The notes: generated from the sequence alone by a model not told the origin. A stretch of DNA of 64,000 bases from Nannobrachium achirus (GCA_963921795.1 OY997642.1:42173653-42237652); one strand, 5' to 3'; positions 12,383-24,212 are shown, counted from the first letter of the stretch. Made by a program: numbers and translations.

Positions 12383-12548
12383 CTGAATGTGAACTGAAGG
12401 ATCACACTTTTTCTTTCATAAGCGATGCTGATATTCTCAGCCTATACTGCCATCATCTTAAGATTTTCTACCATTTTCTGTTCTCTTCACATCAAATCAT
12501 TGTTGTTGCATTTGGATAGACATCCATTTTTCTCTCAGATGTGGCCAG

Positions 12549-12609
12549 AGAGGGAGAGGGAGAGGGAGAGGGAGAGGGAGAGGGAGAGGGAGAGAGAGCG
12601 AGAGAGAGA
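12549..12609. repeat. (GGGAGA)n minisatellite
   Basis: Hexanucleotide purine repeat, about seven units, degenerating into AG units. A weaker copy of the same motif occurs at about 13,178-13,200 followed by the same AGAGAATGGAGAGTA flank, which suggests duplication. Confidence 0.9.
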
Positions 12610-12769
12610 ATGGAGAGTAGCCAGGGACGTGCTGGCCATTGGGAAAAAGCGGGACAACTCCCTAACGGCCGGTTCATTCCCGGCCTGTCCAGGCCGGCCA
12701 TTAGGAAAAAATTAAAAATAAAATGTTGGACTTCGTTCCATTTTGGGGGCTGGGCGGCCAACGAAGTAA

Positions 12770-13029
12770 ATCGTCATTGTCGAGCAGAAACCTTGTATCT
12801 CCGAGTTTCAAATGTATACATTTTTTCGCAAAGCAAAGCACTGCTTCATCATACAAGACCGTTGCACAAAAGTAGTGAAAACAGCAGATCTACAAGCCCA
12901 CAACGCCTCGCGGTGCGAGGCGTTGTGTGCTTGTAGATCGGCTGTTTTCACTAGTTTAAATCATTTTTAAAATGATGAATACAAAACAAACGGTTTTGGA
13001 CATACAAGGTTTCCACCCGACACCGACGA
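12770..13029. mobile_element. Family A MITE, copy 3
   Basis: Left end ATCGTCATTGTCGAGCAGAA, right end ACCCGACACCGACGAAAT. The central hairpin (about 12,877-12,949) pairs CAACGCCTCGC with GCGAGGCGTTG at its apex. AAACCTTGTATCTCC near the left end is mirrored by GACATACAAGGTTTCC near the right end. Confidence 0.8.
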
Positions 13030-13081
13030 AATATAACTCATGCAGTTGGCCCACTGGCCCACAAATCTTTCAGTAGCAGCA

Positions 13082-13115
13082 GCGCTATAGAGAGAGATAT
13101 CTCTCTCTATAGCGC
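13082..13115. repeat. Perfect 34-bp palindrome without spacer
   Basis: GCGCTATAGAGAGAGAT is followed directly by its exact reverse complement. No loop bases separate the arms. It lies just outside a family A MITE, beside purine-rich repeats. Confidence 0.9.
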
Positions 13116-13940
13116 GCAATGAGGGCCTCTCCAACTCTTTTTCCCGGGCTGAATCAGGGGCCCAGCATGTCCCTGAGAGGGAGAGGGAGCGAGAGAGAGA
13201 ATGGAGAGTATAGCAAATGAGCAAGGAGAAGGAAAAAAGCTGCGTATGATCGGAGGGCATTAGTCATGTTCTTCCTGCTGTTATGGAGAAGCTCAGGCGG
13301 CCTGGAGCTCAGCCACTTCAATTGCTACTCATTTAGCTGTCAAGCAGCCATGGCCAGCAGGCAGCCTCATGCAAGCAGTGAACCGGTGTTGTTGTAGTGA
13401 TCTTTTACAACTTTAGCTTGTCAAGGACCCCCAAATTGAAATATATTTTGTATTTGACCGCAGACCCCCCATTTGAAAAGAGTTTGTGCCAAGGACCCGC
13501 AAGATTTGTCATCGTTTGTCAATGTTTTCCAAAAACAGCGGACGCATATCACGAGGCGTTGTGAGCTTGTAGATCGGCTATTATCAAATAGCTAAGGGGG
13601 GTCACCTAGAACCTGCTCAAGGACCCCTGGGGGGGTCCCCGGACCCCACTGTCAGAAGCACTGGTCCAGAAGTACAGAACCACAGCAAGGTGGATCGAGA
13701 TTCCTGTTTTGTTAGGGGTTTTTTTTTTCAACTTTTTTTCAGCAGGATGCTGGCTTTAGATGCAGGTGCCTCCCAGCAAGTCTTTATGTGTGGTCTCTTC
13801 AGTGATTTAGCTGACGAACACAAGCTTGGAGTCCTGTAGAGATGTTTTTATATGTTCCACATGCTTATCATCCACCATCAGTTCATTATAGTACAATGCT
13901 GTTGTGCTACGTCGTACACTGATATAGTGGTAGAATGCAG
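13116..13940. other. Intergenic with a GGACCCCC-type transposon relic
   Basis: At about 13,415-13,660 there are repeated GGACCC(C)CAAATTG and GGGGTCC phrases and one arm of the AGATCGGCTATT hairpin core. Similar relics occur at 35,640-35,745, 36,400-36,560 and 46,880-46,965. No gene. Confidence 0.5.
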
Positions 13941-13950
13941 AGCTAGTAGC

Positions 13951-14158
<208 letters not shown>

Positions 14159-14159
14159 G

Positions 14160-15559
14160 GGGGGGTGAAGCAGAGAACAGACAAGACAGCACAAAGCTAT
14201 TGAGTTACCGTGACTAGCAGTCAGAGACAGTTCCAGGAGCAGACTACCTTGGGGCTATTTTTGTCTATTCGCAGTGAAACGAGAAGAAGCCACAGAAAAC
14301 GCCATGCAGGCTCGTACTGTAAAAGATGACAGCTGTCAAACCTGACAAAAGACTCCCATACCGATAAGTGCTAGGGAGTTGCATGAGACTGGTTTCCACT
14401 ACAGGGTCGAAACGCTTCCAGCGCTTTGTTCGTTCTTCCGCTAGGATGTCACCATCTTGCCATACTCTCTCAGTTTTTGCTGCTTGGTTATCTTGAAACA
14501 AGACAAGACCCTGTTATCCCCACTGAGCCTCACTTTATTGGCCATCAGCACCAGGCACAGAAACAAACAGAAAGACAGATGCAGGCAGATACAGGCACTG
14601 GCAGGTGCGATGATTGACAGTCAGACATACAGACTGGCAGGCCGAAAGACAGACTGACAGACATGCTGGCAAACAGACAGACAAATGAAAGTGCACAGAC
14701 AGCTAGGATCAAGAATAGAGGGAGGGGTTTATTTGTCACTCACTCAAACAGGTATAGGCCTACAGCAAAATGTTGGAAAGCTAGACAAGCAAGATAATAT
14801 GAGAAGACATCATTGATGTTTGTTTGTGCATGCTTGCATGCATGCTGGAGTGTGTGTACCGTATGTGGTGTGCGTGTGTCCATTGCCCAGCCATCAACAC
14901 ATTCATGGACCACTTGTCAAACCTACCAACCTGATTACTCTCTCTAGTCTAGACTAAAACAAACTCTCAAAGTGAATGAATGGATTGAAATTATTAATTG
15001 GCCGTACAGTGGCCAGCAATGGCAGAAACTGTTAACTGAGCACGTGGTTGTTAACAGCACAGGAAGGCGTGTGTTTACTCTGGATCGGTCGCTCATATTT
15101 CCTGCTCTACCGAACACAGTGTTGGGATAAACATGGGGAGAGGCCAGCCATGTTCGCTCCTCGGCTCCTGTTTTTTTGGGGAGCAGTTCAATGGTCCTCC
15201 TGAAATCACTCCTTTAATACTTCCCGTTTTAGCACTGCGTGCCGTGAGCTGAGACCATGGACTCGGGATGTCACATGCTAGAGAGACTGTGTCAAAAAGG
15301 ATGCTGCCATTACGCCTCATTTAGTCTTATATGCTTAGAAATGGTCAAATGTTGTGGGGAGGAAAAGGGCACACTTCAATTAGCTCAATGTCTCTGTTAC
15401 AGGCTCAGAGCATGGCAAATCTCCTCTATATAGCAATTAAGCGTACAATATTGTTGACATATCCCCATTTGCAGAGTGGCTGATATTGTACATCCATATG
15501 CTGCCTCTATATGGAACTGGCGTGTGCACTTTTACATGTGTGCTAAAAAAAGAAAAACT
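14160..15559. other. Intergenic, no gene seen
   Basis: CAGACAGA-rich stretches at 14,565-14,700 and a GCATGCATGC run at about 14,828-14,845. No exons supported. Confidence 0.4.
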
Positions 15560-16070
15560 TTTGGTCATTTTATCGTCTAATCAGGCTTTTGTGAACACCC
15601 TGAACAGTTTTTAATTTGCTTGATTCAATATTTAGATATTTGATGTAAATGTTACCAGGCCCTCCTCCTGCAGGACGCCACACCATACACACCCATTGTA
15701 ACTTCAAACTCCATTTTAACCATGATACCCATTTTTTCTAGTGACTCATAATACTACCTATATCATCATAATACCTAATACGTGAGCAGGCTGTGTATTT
15801 TTTTATAACCTTTTTCATTTATTAAAAAAATAAATAAATACATAAATAAATGAAAACAGGAGGGTATTATGAGTCACTAGAATAGATAATGGGTGTTTTT
15901 AATAAATCTATCATGGTTGAAATGGAGTTACAATGGGTGTGTATGGGGCCCCATACACACACAAGGACGAGGACTGATGGCATTTATATCAAATATCTAA
16001 ATATTGAATCAAGCAAATTAAAAACTGTTCAGGGTGTTCATAAAAGCCTGATTAGACGATAAAATGAACA
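15560..16070. mobile_element. Foldback (long inverted repeat) element
   Basis: The left arm begins GTCATTTTATCGTCTAATCA and continues for over 180 bases. The right arm is its imperfect reverse complement ending GATTAGACGATAAAATGA. Matching segments include GAACACCCTGAACAG, TTCAATATTTAGATATTTGA and CACCCATTGTAACT. A partial third copy in one orientation lies at about 28,990-29,150. No coding capacity. Confidence 0.8.
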
Positions 16071-16198
16071 TTTTTGAAAGTGAAATATCCCTTTAACATA
16101 TATTAACATTTTTATTAACATTTGATAAAACATGGGGCCAAATTGATCCTCCTCACGTAGAGGAACAGAGCTATTCACAGCAGGCACTGTCCAGAATA

Positions 16199-16474
16199 GT
16201 TCATAGACAAGATTGTGTGCACATCTCAAGCCTATATTCAGGCCAGGTGCTGGACATCAAGGTATCAGATAATGGAAGGAGAAAAACGCCCGCACACTGT
16301 TCATATGCTCCAAAAAACTTACTTTTATTATAGGCAACTGGCTGCAACGTTTCGACTTTACGTCTTCATCAGGCAAATGAAGACTGATGAAGACGTAAAG
16401 TCGAAACGTTGCAGCCAGTTGCCTATAATAAAAGTAAGTTTTTTGGAGCATATGAACAGTGTGCGGGCGTTTTT
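16199..16474. mobile_element. Insertion with 91-bp perfect inverted repeat
   Basis: Bases 16,282-16,372 are the exact reverse complement of 16,384-16,474, with an 11-base loop. Both strands therefore encode nearly the same open frame. The insertion (83 unique bases plus the palindrome) is flanked by the 14-bp direct repeat CACTGTCCAGAATA at 16,185-16,198 and 16,475-16,488. A 14-bp duplication suits target-primed retrotransposition more than a cut-and-paste element, but the hairpin is unusual for that. Confidence 0.8.
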
Positions 16475-16488
16475 CACTGTCCAGAATA

Positions 16489-17584
16489 ACAACAACCAGG
16501 ATAAGTAATAATCTTGCCAAGTTCCTTGGCCTGGTCTGTTTTGTTGTTTAACCAGCCGAACTTTGGCTGACATTTTTATTAGAACCCTTGAATGGAAGGT
16601 AGACTATTTTATTAAGAACAGTTGTATATCTGGTTATAAATATTTTCTTTCGCATAGAATACGACACAGTTTCATTTGTTGTCTTTTGTCTTTATCTTCC
16701 CTGGTGCGTTGAGAAAAAAGCCTCACCCTCTGTTATTCTGTACATGACTCTAAGGTTTAGTTTAACGCATACCGAGCGTTCCTGGTGTAGCCGCTAACAA
16801 GCTCCGTGTTGCTTCCATTCCACTCCACCAGTGGTACAGATACCTAACACGCCCAGCGTAGCCCATGGGTGGGAACAAAACCAAAGAATACATATTAAAT
16901 CTTGTTTGATTATTCCTTTTAGTTTGGGGTTAAAGGTGCTGCAATGATATATTTTCATTTCATATATTATAATCATTGCTTTAGAAGAGAGTTCAGTGAC
17001 AGGGGTCTCCCCGGAGAGAGAACTGTCAATGGAAGCCATGAAACAAAACAAAAAATATATAAATGGGTTATCTTTCCTGATTGAATGGAATTGATGTCCA
17101 TTGTCCACTACTATAAAATATATATTCTGGTTAATTAAGAACTGCAGACATAGGGAGACCCCTTTTACTGAACAAACATCCTATAGCAATGATTACTATC
17201 AGAATATAGAGCTTTAACTTTTTAACAAAAGATACCAACTCCTGCATTGTGCAAACAGATGATATATTATCATCAATACTAATGGGATTATTGATATATT
17301 TTTAAGTCCATTATAATATTCTATGTATAATATTCTACATACACTACATCGGTAAAGTCCTCACTGTGTTCCGTTTAACTCTGACATTGTACAAATGCAA
17401 CCATGCATTTGGTAAGTGTCCATTTGGATACATTTGGTTACATTTGGTTACATACAAAAGGATACATTTTACTGTGCAGTTTGAGTAGTGTAGTCTTTGT
17501 TCAGGTGCATTGGCCCATGTGCTCGTTTGCACTTTCTATCAATTGCATGGTGATAGGTGACTGCTCTACCGTGCTGATATCGTA
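16489..17584. other. Intergenic, no gene seen
   Basis: AT-rich. At 17,370-17,460 it carries TACATTTGGTTACATTTGG repeats related to the hairpin at 3,045. No exons supported. Confidence 0.35.
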
Positions 17585-17768
17585 TCCGTAGGCGTAGGGT
17601 GAAAACCTCATACTCTATGTCCAAAACTGTTACTTTTCAGGATTCAAATTACAAAGTAGCAGAAGTTTTTAGCAGAAGATCAAGTAGGGCGTATATTTGC
17701 ACAAAAAAAAAAAACACGAAAAAAGTTGTAATATGGAGATAAGAGGTTTCTGCCCGACAGCAACGATA
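17585..17768. mobile_element. Family A MITE relic, copy 4
   Basis: Left part AGGGTGAAAACCTCATACTC, right end GTTTCTGCCCGACAGCAACG. The central hairpin is missing, so this copy is internally deleted. Confidence 0.6.
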
Positions 17769-18297
17769 ATGCTTAAAATATAGTTCGATGCAAATTCTTT
17801 TGTACTTTACTCAACTCTTAGGGTTAGGTTTAGGTCTGCGAAAGTTTTTCTCCACAACTTTTACCCAAGTAAAACTTTAATACAGGACTTTTAGTATTTA
17901 AGAAGAACAAAATAAATCGAAGTACTACTTCCACCACTGCTTGCTAGTTACTTTCCATCCATTCTTGCTCAGCCTCATCTTCTCCCTCTGTCCCTGGCTG
18001 TCGGTCAGTCTGTCTACCTGTCTTTTAACCAAAGTATCTGTCACTGCTCTTCTCTCTGTCTTCCTTCGATTTTCCCTCTCACTCTAAAAGTCTTGAAAAT
18101 TCACCTCCCCCCCACCCGTGGACCGGCCCCCGGCCAGGTAGGTGCATTTAGGACAGGTGGGTTACGCTAGAGGGATTCCTGGCAGAGTGATTTGGTTGTA
18201 ATGTCATGTAAATCACATTGCCAGGGATTTCCAACTAGCTTGAACCAAAGGCCACACACAGCAGCAGCAGCAGCAGCAGCAGCTCCTTGCCTCCCTC

Positions 18298-18779
18298 CAG
18301 GGGTGTCGCACCAAATTCTGGGCCCCGGGTACAAGGATTCACTGTGGGGCCCCTGTGCTTTAACTATTGAAAAATAGCAGATCTACAAGCTCGCAGCGCG
18401 GCACTCGGTGCCGCGCTGTGAGCTTGTATATCTGCTATTTTTGAAATATTATTAATATTATTAATATGCTATTTTTGAAAAATCATGAAAATGGAGCTCA
18501 AACCTTTTCATGTGAAGGACCCCCAAAATCATATGTATTTGGCCACAGACACCCATCTCAAAATATTTAGTTCCAGGGACCCCCCAGAAGCAAAATTTGA
18601 GTTACAAATGTTCGCTTAAAAAATACATATATTCAAAGATTTGCACACATTTTCACGACTTTTCAAAAATAGCAGATCTGCTATTTTTCAATAGCTAAAG
18701 TATAAAATAATTAAGGCCCCTCCACCACCTTGGGCCCTAGTGACTCAGTCCCACTTTCCTACCCCTTGTGACGCCCTTG
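18298..18779 (-). mobile_element. hAT-like MITE (family B), copy 3, inverted
   Basis: In reverse orientation relative to 10,911: it begins CAGGGGTGTCGCACC and ends CCTTGTGACGCCCTTG. It is flanked by identical 8-bp duplications CCTCCCTC at 18,290-18,297 and 18,780-18,787. It carries one complete CpG-rich hairpin (about 18,371-18,442) and a second, degraded one. A (GCA)7 repeat (18,262-18,283) lies just outside. Confidence 0.9.
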
Positions 18780-18871
18780 CCTCCCTCCCACAGTGATCTG
18801 GCACAGACAGTGTTATTCACATTTCACAGCCTTGCCAGGGTTTGACCTGAGATCCCAGACTTGCTTTATAT

Positions 18872-19690
18872 CAGTGGTGGAAAAAGTACTCACGTTTCAT
18901 TGTTGTCGGGTGGAAACCTTGTATGTACAAAACCGTTCGTTTTGTATTTATCATTTTAAAAATGATTTAAAATAATGATTTAAAACTAGTTTTGCACACA
19001 AAACACAAATTTTAAAGTTGGAGATACGAGGTTTCTGCCCGCCAGTGACGATTTATTTTACTTCAGTGAAAGTATCAATACTTCAATGTAGAAATGCTCT
19101 GTTAGTATTAAACGTCCGGAATTCTAAATTTACTTGAGTAAAAGTACAAAAAGTACCAAAAATAGAAAGTACTCATTAGGGCACAGTCACATCGCACTTT
19201 CATTCTACCTATGAGGGTGGATTCTGCCGATGCATTTCAATAGGAATGGAGCATTTTTATTTATTTTTATTTTTGCAAATGGCAGCAAACCGCTGCATTT
19301 TCCCATTGAAATGCATTGGCAGAATAGGTTGAAGTGTGGTGAGCCCTTATGCAGAATGTACCAAAGACTACGTTTTCAAATGTGTAAAATGTATACAAAT
19401 CTTTTGCAAATAGCAGGCGGGGCATTATGAGCTTGTAGATCGGCTATGTATATAGGGCTGAAGTGGGTAATGTATGTTTTATAATCAAAATCCACAAATT
19501 AACTAGTAACTAAAAATTTCAAATAATTGTAGTGTAGTAAAAGTACAATATTTGCATCTGAGATAGTGGAGTAAGTAAAAGTACAGTAAATTGGAAATAC
19601 TCGAGTAAAAAATACCTCACAATTGTACTTAAGTACAGTACTTGGGTAAATCAAGTACTGGAGTAAATACTGTACACCACTTTGAATTCT
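18872..19690. mobile_element. CAGTGGTGG-type element (family C) with nested MITE
   Basis: Begins CAGTGGTGGAAAAAGTACTC and ends near ACTGTACACCACTTTG, with tract-wise AAGTACTTAAGTACAG motifs near the right end. Family A copy 5 (about 18,897-19,052) sits inside it. A second internal inverted repeat (about 19,225-19,320) pairs ATGCATTTCAAT with ATTGAAATGCAT. Related elements occur at 28,220, 29,866 and 32,239. Confidence 0.6.
18897..19052. mobile_element. Family A MITE, copy 5 (nested)
   Basis: Left end TCATTGTTGTCGGGTGGAAA, right end TTTCTGCCCGCCAGTGACGA; the centre is shortened. Its position inside the family C element implies it inserted later. Confidence 0.65.
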
Positions 19691-20462
19691 GTCAGAAAGC
19701 AAGCCTGGGGAGTGAATTGATTGAATCAATTATTAAAAAATATAAATATATTAAAATAAAATCGAATTAAATAATCGATTTGGGCATGTCATAATAGATG
19801 AAATAACGTCATCAATAGATGACTGATGATATTATACTTTCTCACTCAATAGAATAGCCACTAAGAAGATAATATTTGCAGCCCTACATGTACGCACATC
19901 AACTACTCATTAAAACAGCAATTAGAGTTATGCCAACATAAGTTGTTGGTGTGGGCTGCTAGATGGATGGATGTCTTTAAATGATGATATTATATATGCA
20001 GTGCACATACGTTAGCCTCAGGCAATGTTTTTGTACATTTTGCTTCCATTTATATAGATGGATATTACAAGTATGTTCTTTTGATCTCATTTTGCTTCCC
20101 AGCTCAGTTGTCTCTGGTCTTAATACTTTACATCAACATGTTTTCAAAGTCTAATAGTTTATTTATTTATATATTTTTCAAAGCGGTTCATGGTTTACGG
20201 TCATTTAAGGACACAAAGGCCTCTGTCTCTGCTGTCTGACTTATATATATTATTCTATATATTATACATACCATAAACACACTTTATGCCCTTCATTAGA
20301 AAACAAAAGTGCTTAATTATGCATGCCCATTCAGAAAGAAAAGGTGTGCGCGTACACACTGAATACAACAAATTGCATCATATCGCAAAATAAAATAAGC
20401 TCATTCTTATGTGTTCAAAATATGTTGGACTACCAACACTTTACTTCATGTTCATGTCTTCT
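19691..20462. other. Intergenic, AT-rich, no gene seen
   Basis: TTATATAT and TTTATTTA-rich sequence. No exons or repeats recognised. Confidence 0.4.
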
Positions 20463-20536
20463 ACTATCTGAATTTAGCAAAAGAAGAGCCAGAAGAAGGC
20501 GTGTGGCAGCCAGCCTCCTGAACGTACAACCCAACA
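20463..20536 (+). repeat. 74-bp dispersed duplicate, copy 1
   Basis: Starts ACTATCTGAATTTAGC and reappears at 22,678-22,751 with only two base differences. Here it runs directly into the 37-bp tandem array; at the second site it runs into unrelated sequence. Confidence 0.85.
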
Positions 20537-20553
20537 GCCGGGCCAGGCAGCAG

Positions 20554-20910
20554 GGCAGCTCCTATATGGTTTGTTGGAGGTACAGGACTTGGCAGCTCCT
20601 ATATGGTTTGTTGGAGGTACAGGACTTGGCAGCTCCTATATGGTTTGTTGGAGGTACAGGACTTGGCAGCTCCTATATGGTTTGTTGGAGGTACAGGACT
20701 TGGCAGCTCCTATATGGTTTGTTGGAGGTACAGGACTTGGCAGCTCCTATATGGTTTGTTGGAGGTACAGGACTTGGCAGCTCCTATAGGGTTTGTTGGA
20801 GGTACAGGACTTGGCCAGACAGAAGGCAGCTCCTATAGGGTTTGTTGGAGGTACAGGACTTGGCCATGCAGCAGGCAGCTCCTATAGGGTTTGTTGGAGG
20901 TACAGGACTT
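20554..20910 (+). repeat. 37-bp tandem repeat (nine copies)
   Basis: The unit starts GGCAGCTCCTATATGG and ends TACAGGACTT. Seven copies are contiguous at 37-bp spacing. The last two are separated by 12-base spacers beginning GGCCAGACAG and GGCCATGCAG, and carry TATAGGG in place of TATATGG. Because 37 is one more than a multiple of three and no unit contains a stop in these frames, all three + frames stay open, which creates repetitive open frames. No evidence of translation. Confidence 0.92.
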
Positions 20911-21143
20911 GGCTTGCTTCGTGAACAGTTCAGTGAAAGCCTGTGTTCACAGTGGCTAAGTTCCGCTCCTCACAAACATACATTCGTTAAAATGCTTCAG
21001 TGATTCTACGAACAACCAACGCCCAGTCTAAAGCGTTATGCTGCTGATGTTGATACTGTTGTTCAGTCATCACTCATCACCGCGAAGCTATCATCCCTCT
21101 AGACCAGAGTGTTTCTGTCTGTATTGTCTCTGGATGTTTTTAA
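20911..21143. other. Intergenic, no gene seen
   Basis: Unremarkable sequence between the tandem array and the A/TA repeats. Confidence 0.3.
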
Positions 21144-21176
21144 CAAAAAAGAAAAAAAAAAAAAAAAAGAAATATG

Positions 21177-21235
<59 letters not shown>
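21144..21235. repeat. Poly(A) then (TA)n microsatellite
   Basis: An A-rich run at 21,145-21,171 followed by about 26 TA units at 21,184-21,235. Confidence 0.95.
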
Positions 21236-21239
<4 letters not shown>

Positions 21240-21912
21240 AATAACAATAACATAATTGCCCTGTTGAATTCTAGAAATATAAGGTTATCTATCCAGAGAA
21301 ATACATTTTTGGTTGTGGGATGATTCAGTCTACTGCCATGTTGTTGCTATTGCAAGTTGCTGTAATGAAAGAAAAATGTATGTATTTATTTATGTAGCCT
21401 ATGTATTTATTTATATATGTATTTGTTTGGTTATTTATTTATTCCAATATATGGTAACTCAGCAGCGACAAATAATAATACATAACATAGCCTATGTCTG
21501 TGGAAGCACATGCTGTGTATATTTTGTTTTCAGATGGAGATTGACATTTAAAATTGAACAAGCATCAGAGCCTATGCTGGATTTGTTGTAATACCAAAGA
21601 CTAAAAAATATGGACGCATATCATGGTGATTGAAACGAGGCTTTAAACTAGTGACAGGAACCATAAAGTATTCATGACAATGTTTATTAAGGTAAGAAAA
21701 TCAAATGTAAAAGTTCGGGGGAAATGAATGGAATCCTATGGAGAACATGTTGCTTTTGGTACCAGAACAGCGCAACTAGCGGCCAATCATAGGAACTTTT
21801 AGTTCCGTGTTTGCTTCATTTTAAATCCGGACAACTGGCCCCCTGCTGCTTTTCCTTTCTGTCAACAAACCCCTCCCCTGGAATATGACCACATAAATAC
21901 AGAAGAGGAAAG
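21236..21912. other. Intergenic, no gene seen
   Basis: AT-rich with ATGTATTTATTTAT runs at 21,377-21,445. No exons supported. Confidence 0.35.
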
Positions 21913-22050
21913 CATATGCTCCGTTGCACGATGGTGTCGCGCATTGGAAATAGTAAACCTTCAAGCCCACAACGTGTCATGGATGCAACTCGTTGTGAGC
22001 TTGTACATCTGCTATTTGTGACGTGCGTCACCGTTGTGCAAGAGAGCATG
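21913..22050. mobile_element. Small palindromic MITE
   Basis: The left end ATGCTCCGTTGCACGATGGT mirrors the right end CACCGTTGTGCAAGAGAGCA. The interior carries the ACAACG...CGTTGTGAGCTTG hairpin related to other hairpin cores in the window. Confidence 0.6.
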
Positions 22051-22230
22051 AGGTGGGCTGAAAGGAGGGAGGGAGAGAGAAGGAATGGTAAGCATGGCTG
22101 GAGGGAGGGGTGCTTTGTCATACAGGAAGGAAGTACAGGAAATGTACCATCGGAGGAAAACAAGGAGCAATCTAATTGTGAACCCCAGGCTCATTTACAG
22201 CCAGGGTGGCCATTTATGGTGTATTTATGC

Positions 22231-22352
22231 TTTGTCGTATACAACCAATACCACCTGCCCAAAGTGGCCGATCTACAAGTTCACAGTGGCCGTTGTGAGC
22301 ATGTAGATTGTCTATTTTTGACGCACGATATACCGTTGTACGACAAATCATA
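22231..22352. mobile_element. Small palindromic MITE, second copy
   Basis: Left end TTTGTCGTATACAACCAATA, right end ACCGTTGTACGACAAAT, with the hairpin core GCCGATCTACAAGTTCACA in the middle. Same family as 21,913 but with partly different ends. Confidence 0.6.
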
Positions 22353-22677
22353 AATGAGTCGTCACGGAGCACACGTGTGTTCTTTCATGTATGACAGACA
22401 TGCGTAACGAGACAGCTGAGAAGGAGGGTTCACAGCAGTAAACGGTTCTTGACCCACGGAGGTACTAACTAACATGATGGGAGAAATGGTGACTGACTCT
22501 GTGTTAAGTGCTTCCAAGTGCTTCTCTTGAGTAGCATACTACAAAGAGACCCATTTCACATTGGGTCTCTCTGTTTTCTTTGTATTTTTTGTTTCATTTG
22601 AACGTTATAATATAGTATGTATTGAGCCAAATGGGGCTTGCCAGGGTTAGCTACATAGGCCTACAGTTGACCTCATT

Positions 22678-22751
22678 ACTATCTGAATTTAGCAAAAGAA
22701 GAGCCAGAAGAAGGCATGTGGCAGCCAGCCTCCTGAACGTACATCCCAACA
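22678..22751 (+). repeat. 74-bp dispersed duplicate, copy 2
   Basis: 72 of 74 bases match 20,463-20,536. No tandem 37-bp array follows here. Confidence 0.85.
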
Positions 22752-23263
22752 TAATGACTGCCAACACAACACAACTGATTTCAAGAAGGATTTCTTTGTA
22801 ATATATGTTAATAATAATGAAAAGAAATAATAATAATAATAATAATAATACAACATGAGAAATGGCTGTGAAGTAAATCAGACAAAACAATGTCAAAATA
22901 ACCCTGGCTAGCCCCAAAATGGCATTCTTTGCTGTACTTTTCCAGTCCTGTTATGACATTGCTGTGTTGTACCTGAAAAAAAAATGTAAACTAGCGCTAT
23001 CCTGAAGAGCACAGTAGGAGACAGACTCACATCAGCATCTGAGCAGGCGTGTGCACCTGCTGATTGCTTCCCCTTGTGGTCAAAGCAAGCCGGTGCAGGT
23101 ACCTGGGCTCAACCTCCTGTGCCTACTGAGCTGATAACAGTTTGATATAAAATAAGCACTGGCTCAGTTCAGCAGGAACCGGAGTTGGGCCCTCTAGTGA
23201 CAGTAGTGGAAGAGATGAAGAGGCCAGATCCCCAGCTTTCATCTGTTTCTATTCGTCCATTAT
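22752..23263. other. Intergenic with (TAA)n microsatellite
   Basis: A TAA repeat at 22,828-22,850. Otherwise no recognised features. Confidence 0.5.
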
Positions 23264-23507
23264 ATCATTGTAGGGTGGAAACCTTGTATGTCCATAACCG
23301 TTCGTTTTGTATCTATCATTTTAAAAATGATTTAAACTAGGAAAATAGCCGATCTACAAGCTTCAAGCTTGTTGATCGGCTATTTTCACTGCTTTTGTGC
23401 GACAGTATTGTATGATGAAGAAGGGCTTTCATTTACGAAAAAAAAAGGAAATAAAAAAAAAACATTTGAAACTAGGAGATACAAGGTTTCTGCCCAACAG
23501 TGATGAT
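23264..23507. mobile_element. Family A MITE, copy 6
   Basis: Left end ATCATTGTAGGGTGGAAACC, right end TCTGCCCAACAGTGATGAT. The central hairpin AATAGCCGATCTACAAGCTT pairs with AAGCTTGTTGATCGGCTATT. A diverged further copy follows at about 23,511-23,696 (CTGTCAGGTGG to CTGCCTGACAGCAG). Confidence 0.75.
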
Positions 23508-23699
23508 ATATTGTTACTGTCAGGTGGAAGCCTAGTATGTTAAAAACATATATTTTGCAGGAAATAGAAGAAAAGAAGAAAAACTAAATAAAACTTGTAT
23601 CAGTGGATCCGATTTAGTTAAAGCTCTTGTTGTCTTTCTGTATTTTCAAGTAAAAATATATAGAAATACAAGCGTTCTGCCTGACAGCAGCAACAGTCC

Positions 23700-24144
23700 A
23701 GAATATACAGGCATGATGGAATGTTATGTATTTTTGTTTGTTCAAATATGATATAGTCTATGTTCGCCATTGCTCTTTTCTTTCATGTATTTATTATGTA
23801 AGATAATAAAATATATGTCTACATTAAGAAAAACTAATCCTGGTACTTTTTTTTAAGTTTACTTAGTTGGCACAAAATACTACACGGTTAATCTATACTT
23901 TAGAAATAAAAACTATATATAATATTATCTTAATCACATAATATAAACAATACAGGGTGTTTGGATCTAGTGAGACAGTAAGCCTGCATGTCACTGAGGC
24001 TGCACAGCTGACACTGTCCAGACCTTGCTGAAGTAATTATACCCACATAACAAGTGTACAAGGCTCATGTTCAATATTACACACACAAATACACACAGCT
24101 GTTATCTTATGGAACCATAACACACACACATGCCATGCTGTACT

Positions 24145-24146
<2 letters not shown>
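23700..24146. other. Intergenic, no gene seen
   Basis: AT-rich. The phrase CTAGTGAGACAGTAAG...CCTTGCTGAAGTAATTA at 23,970-24,040 resembles 5,080-5,145 (CTAGAGAGACAGTAAG...CCTTGCTGATGTAATTA), a short dispersed duplicate. Confidence 0.45.

Positions 24147-24208
<62 letters not shown>
24147..24208. repeat. (AC)n microsatellite
   Basis: About 31 AC units at the left border of the satellite locus. Confidence 0.95.

Positions 24209-24212
<4 letters not shown>

Noticed and set aside
20323-20838. 171-codon + frame across the 37-bp tandem array
   Set aside because: The array is open in all three forward frames because of its unit length. No start context, splice or homology evidence supports translation.
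20554-20910. CRISPR-like array
   Set aside because: Units are contiguous without unique spacers, and the genome is vertebrate; it is an ordinary minisatellite.
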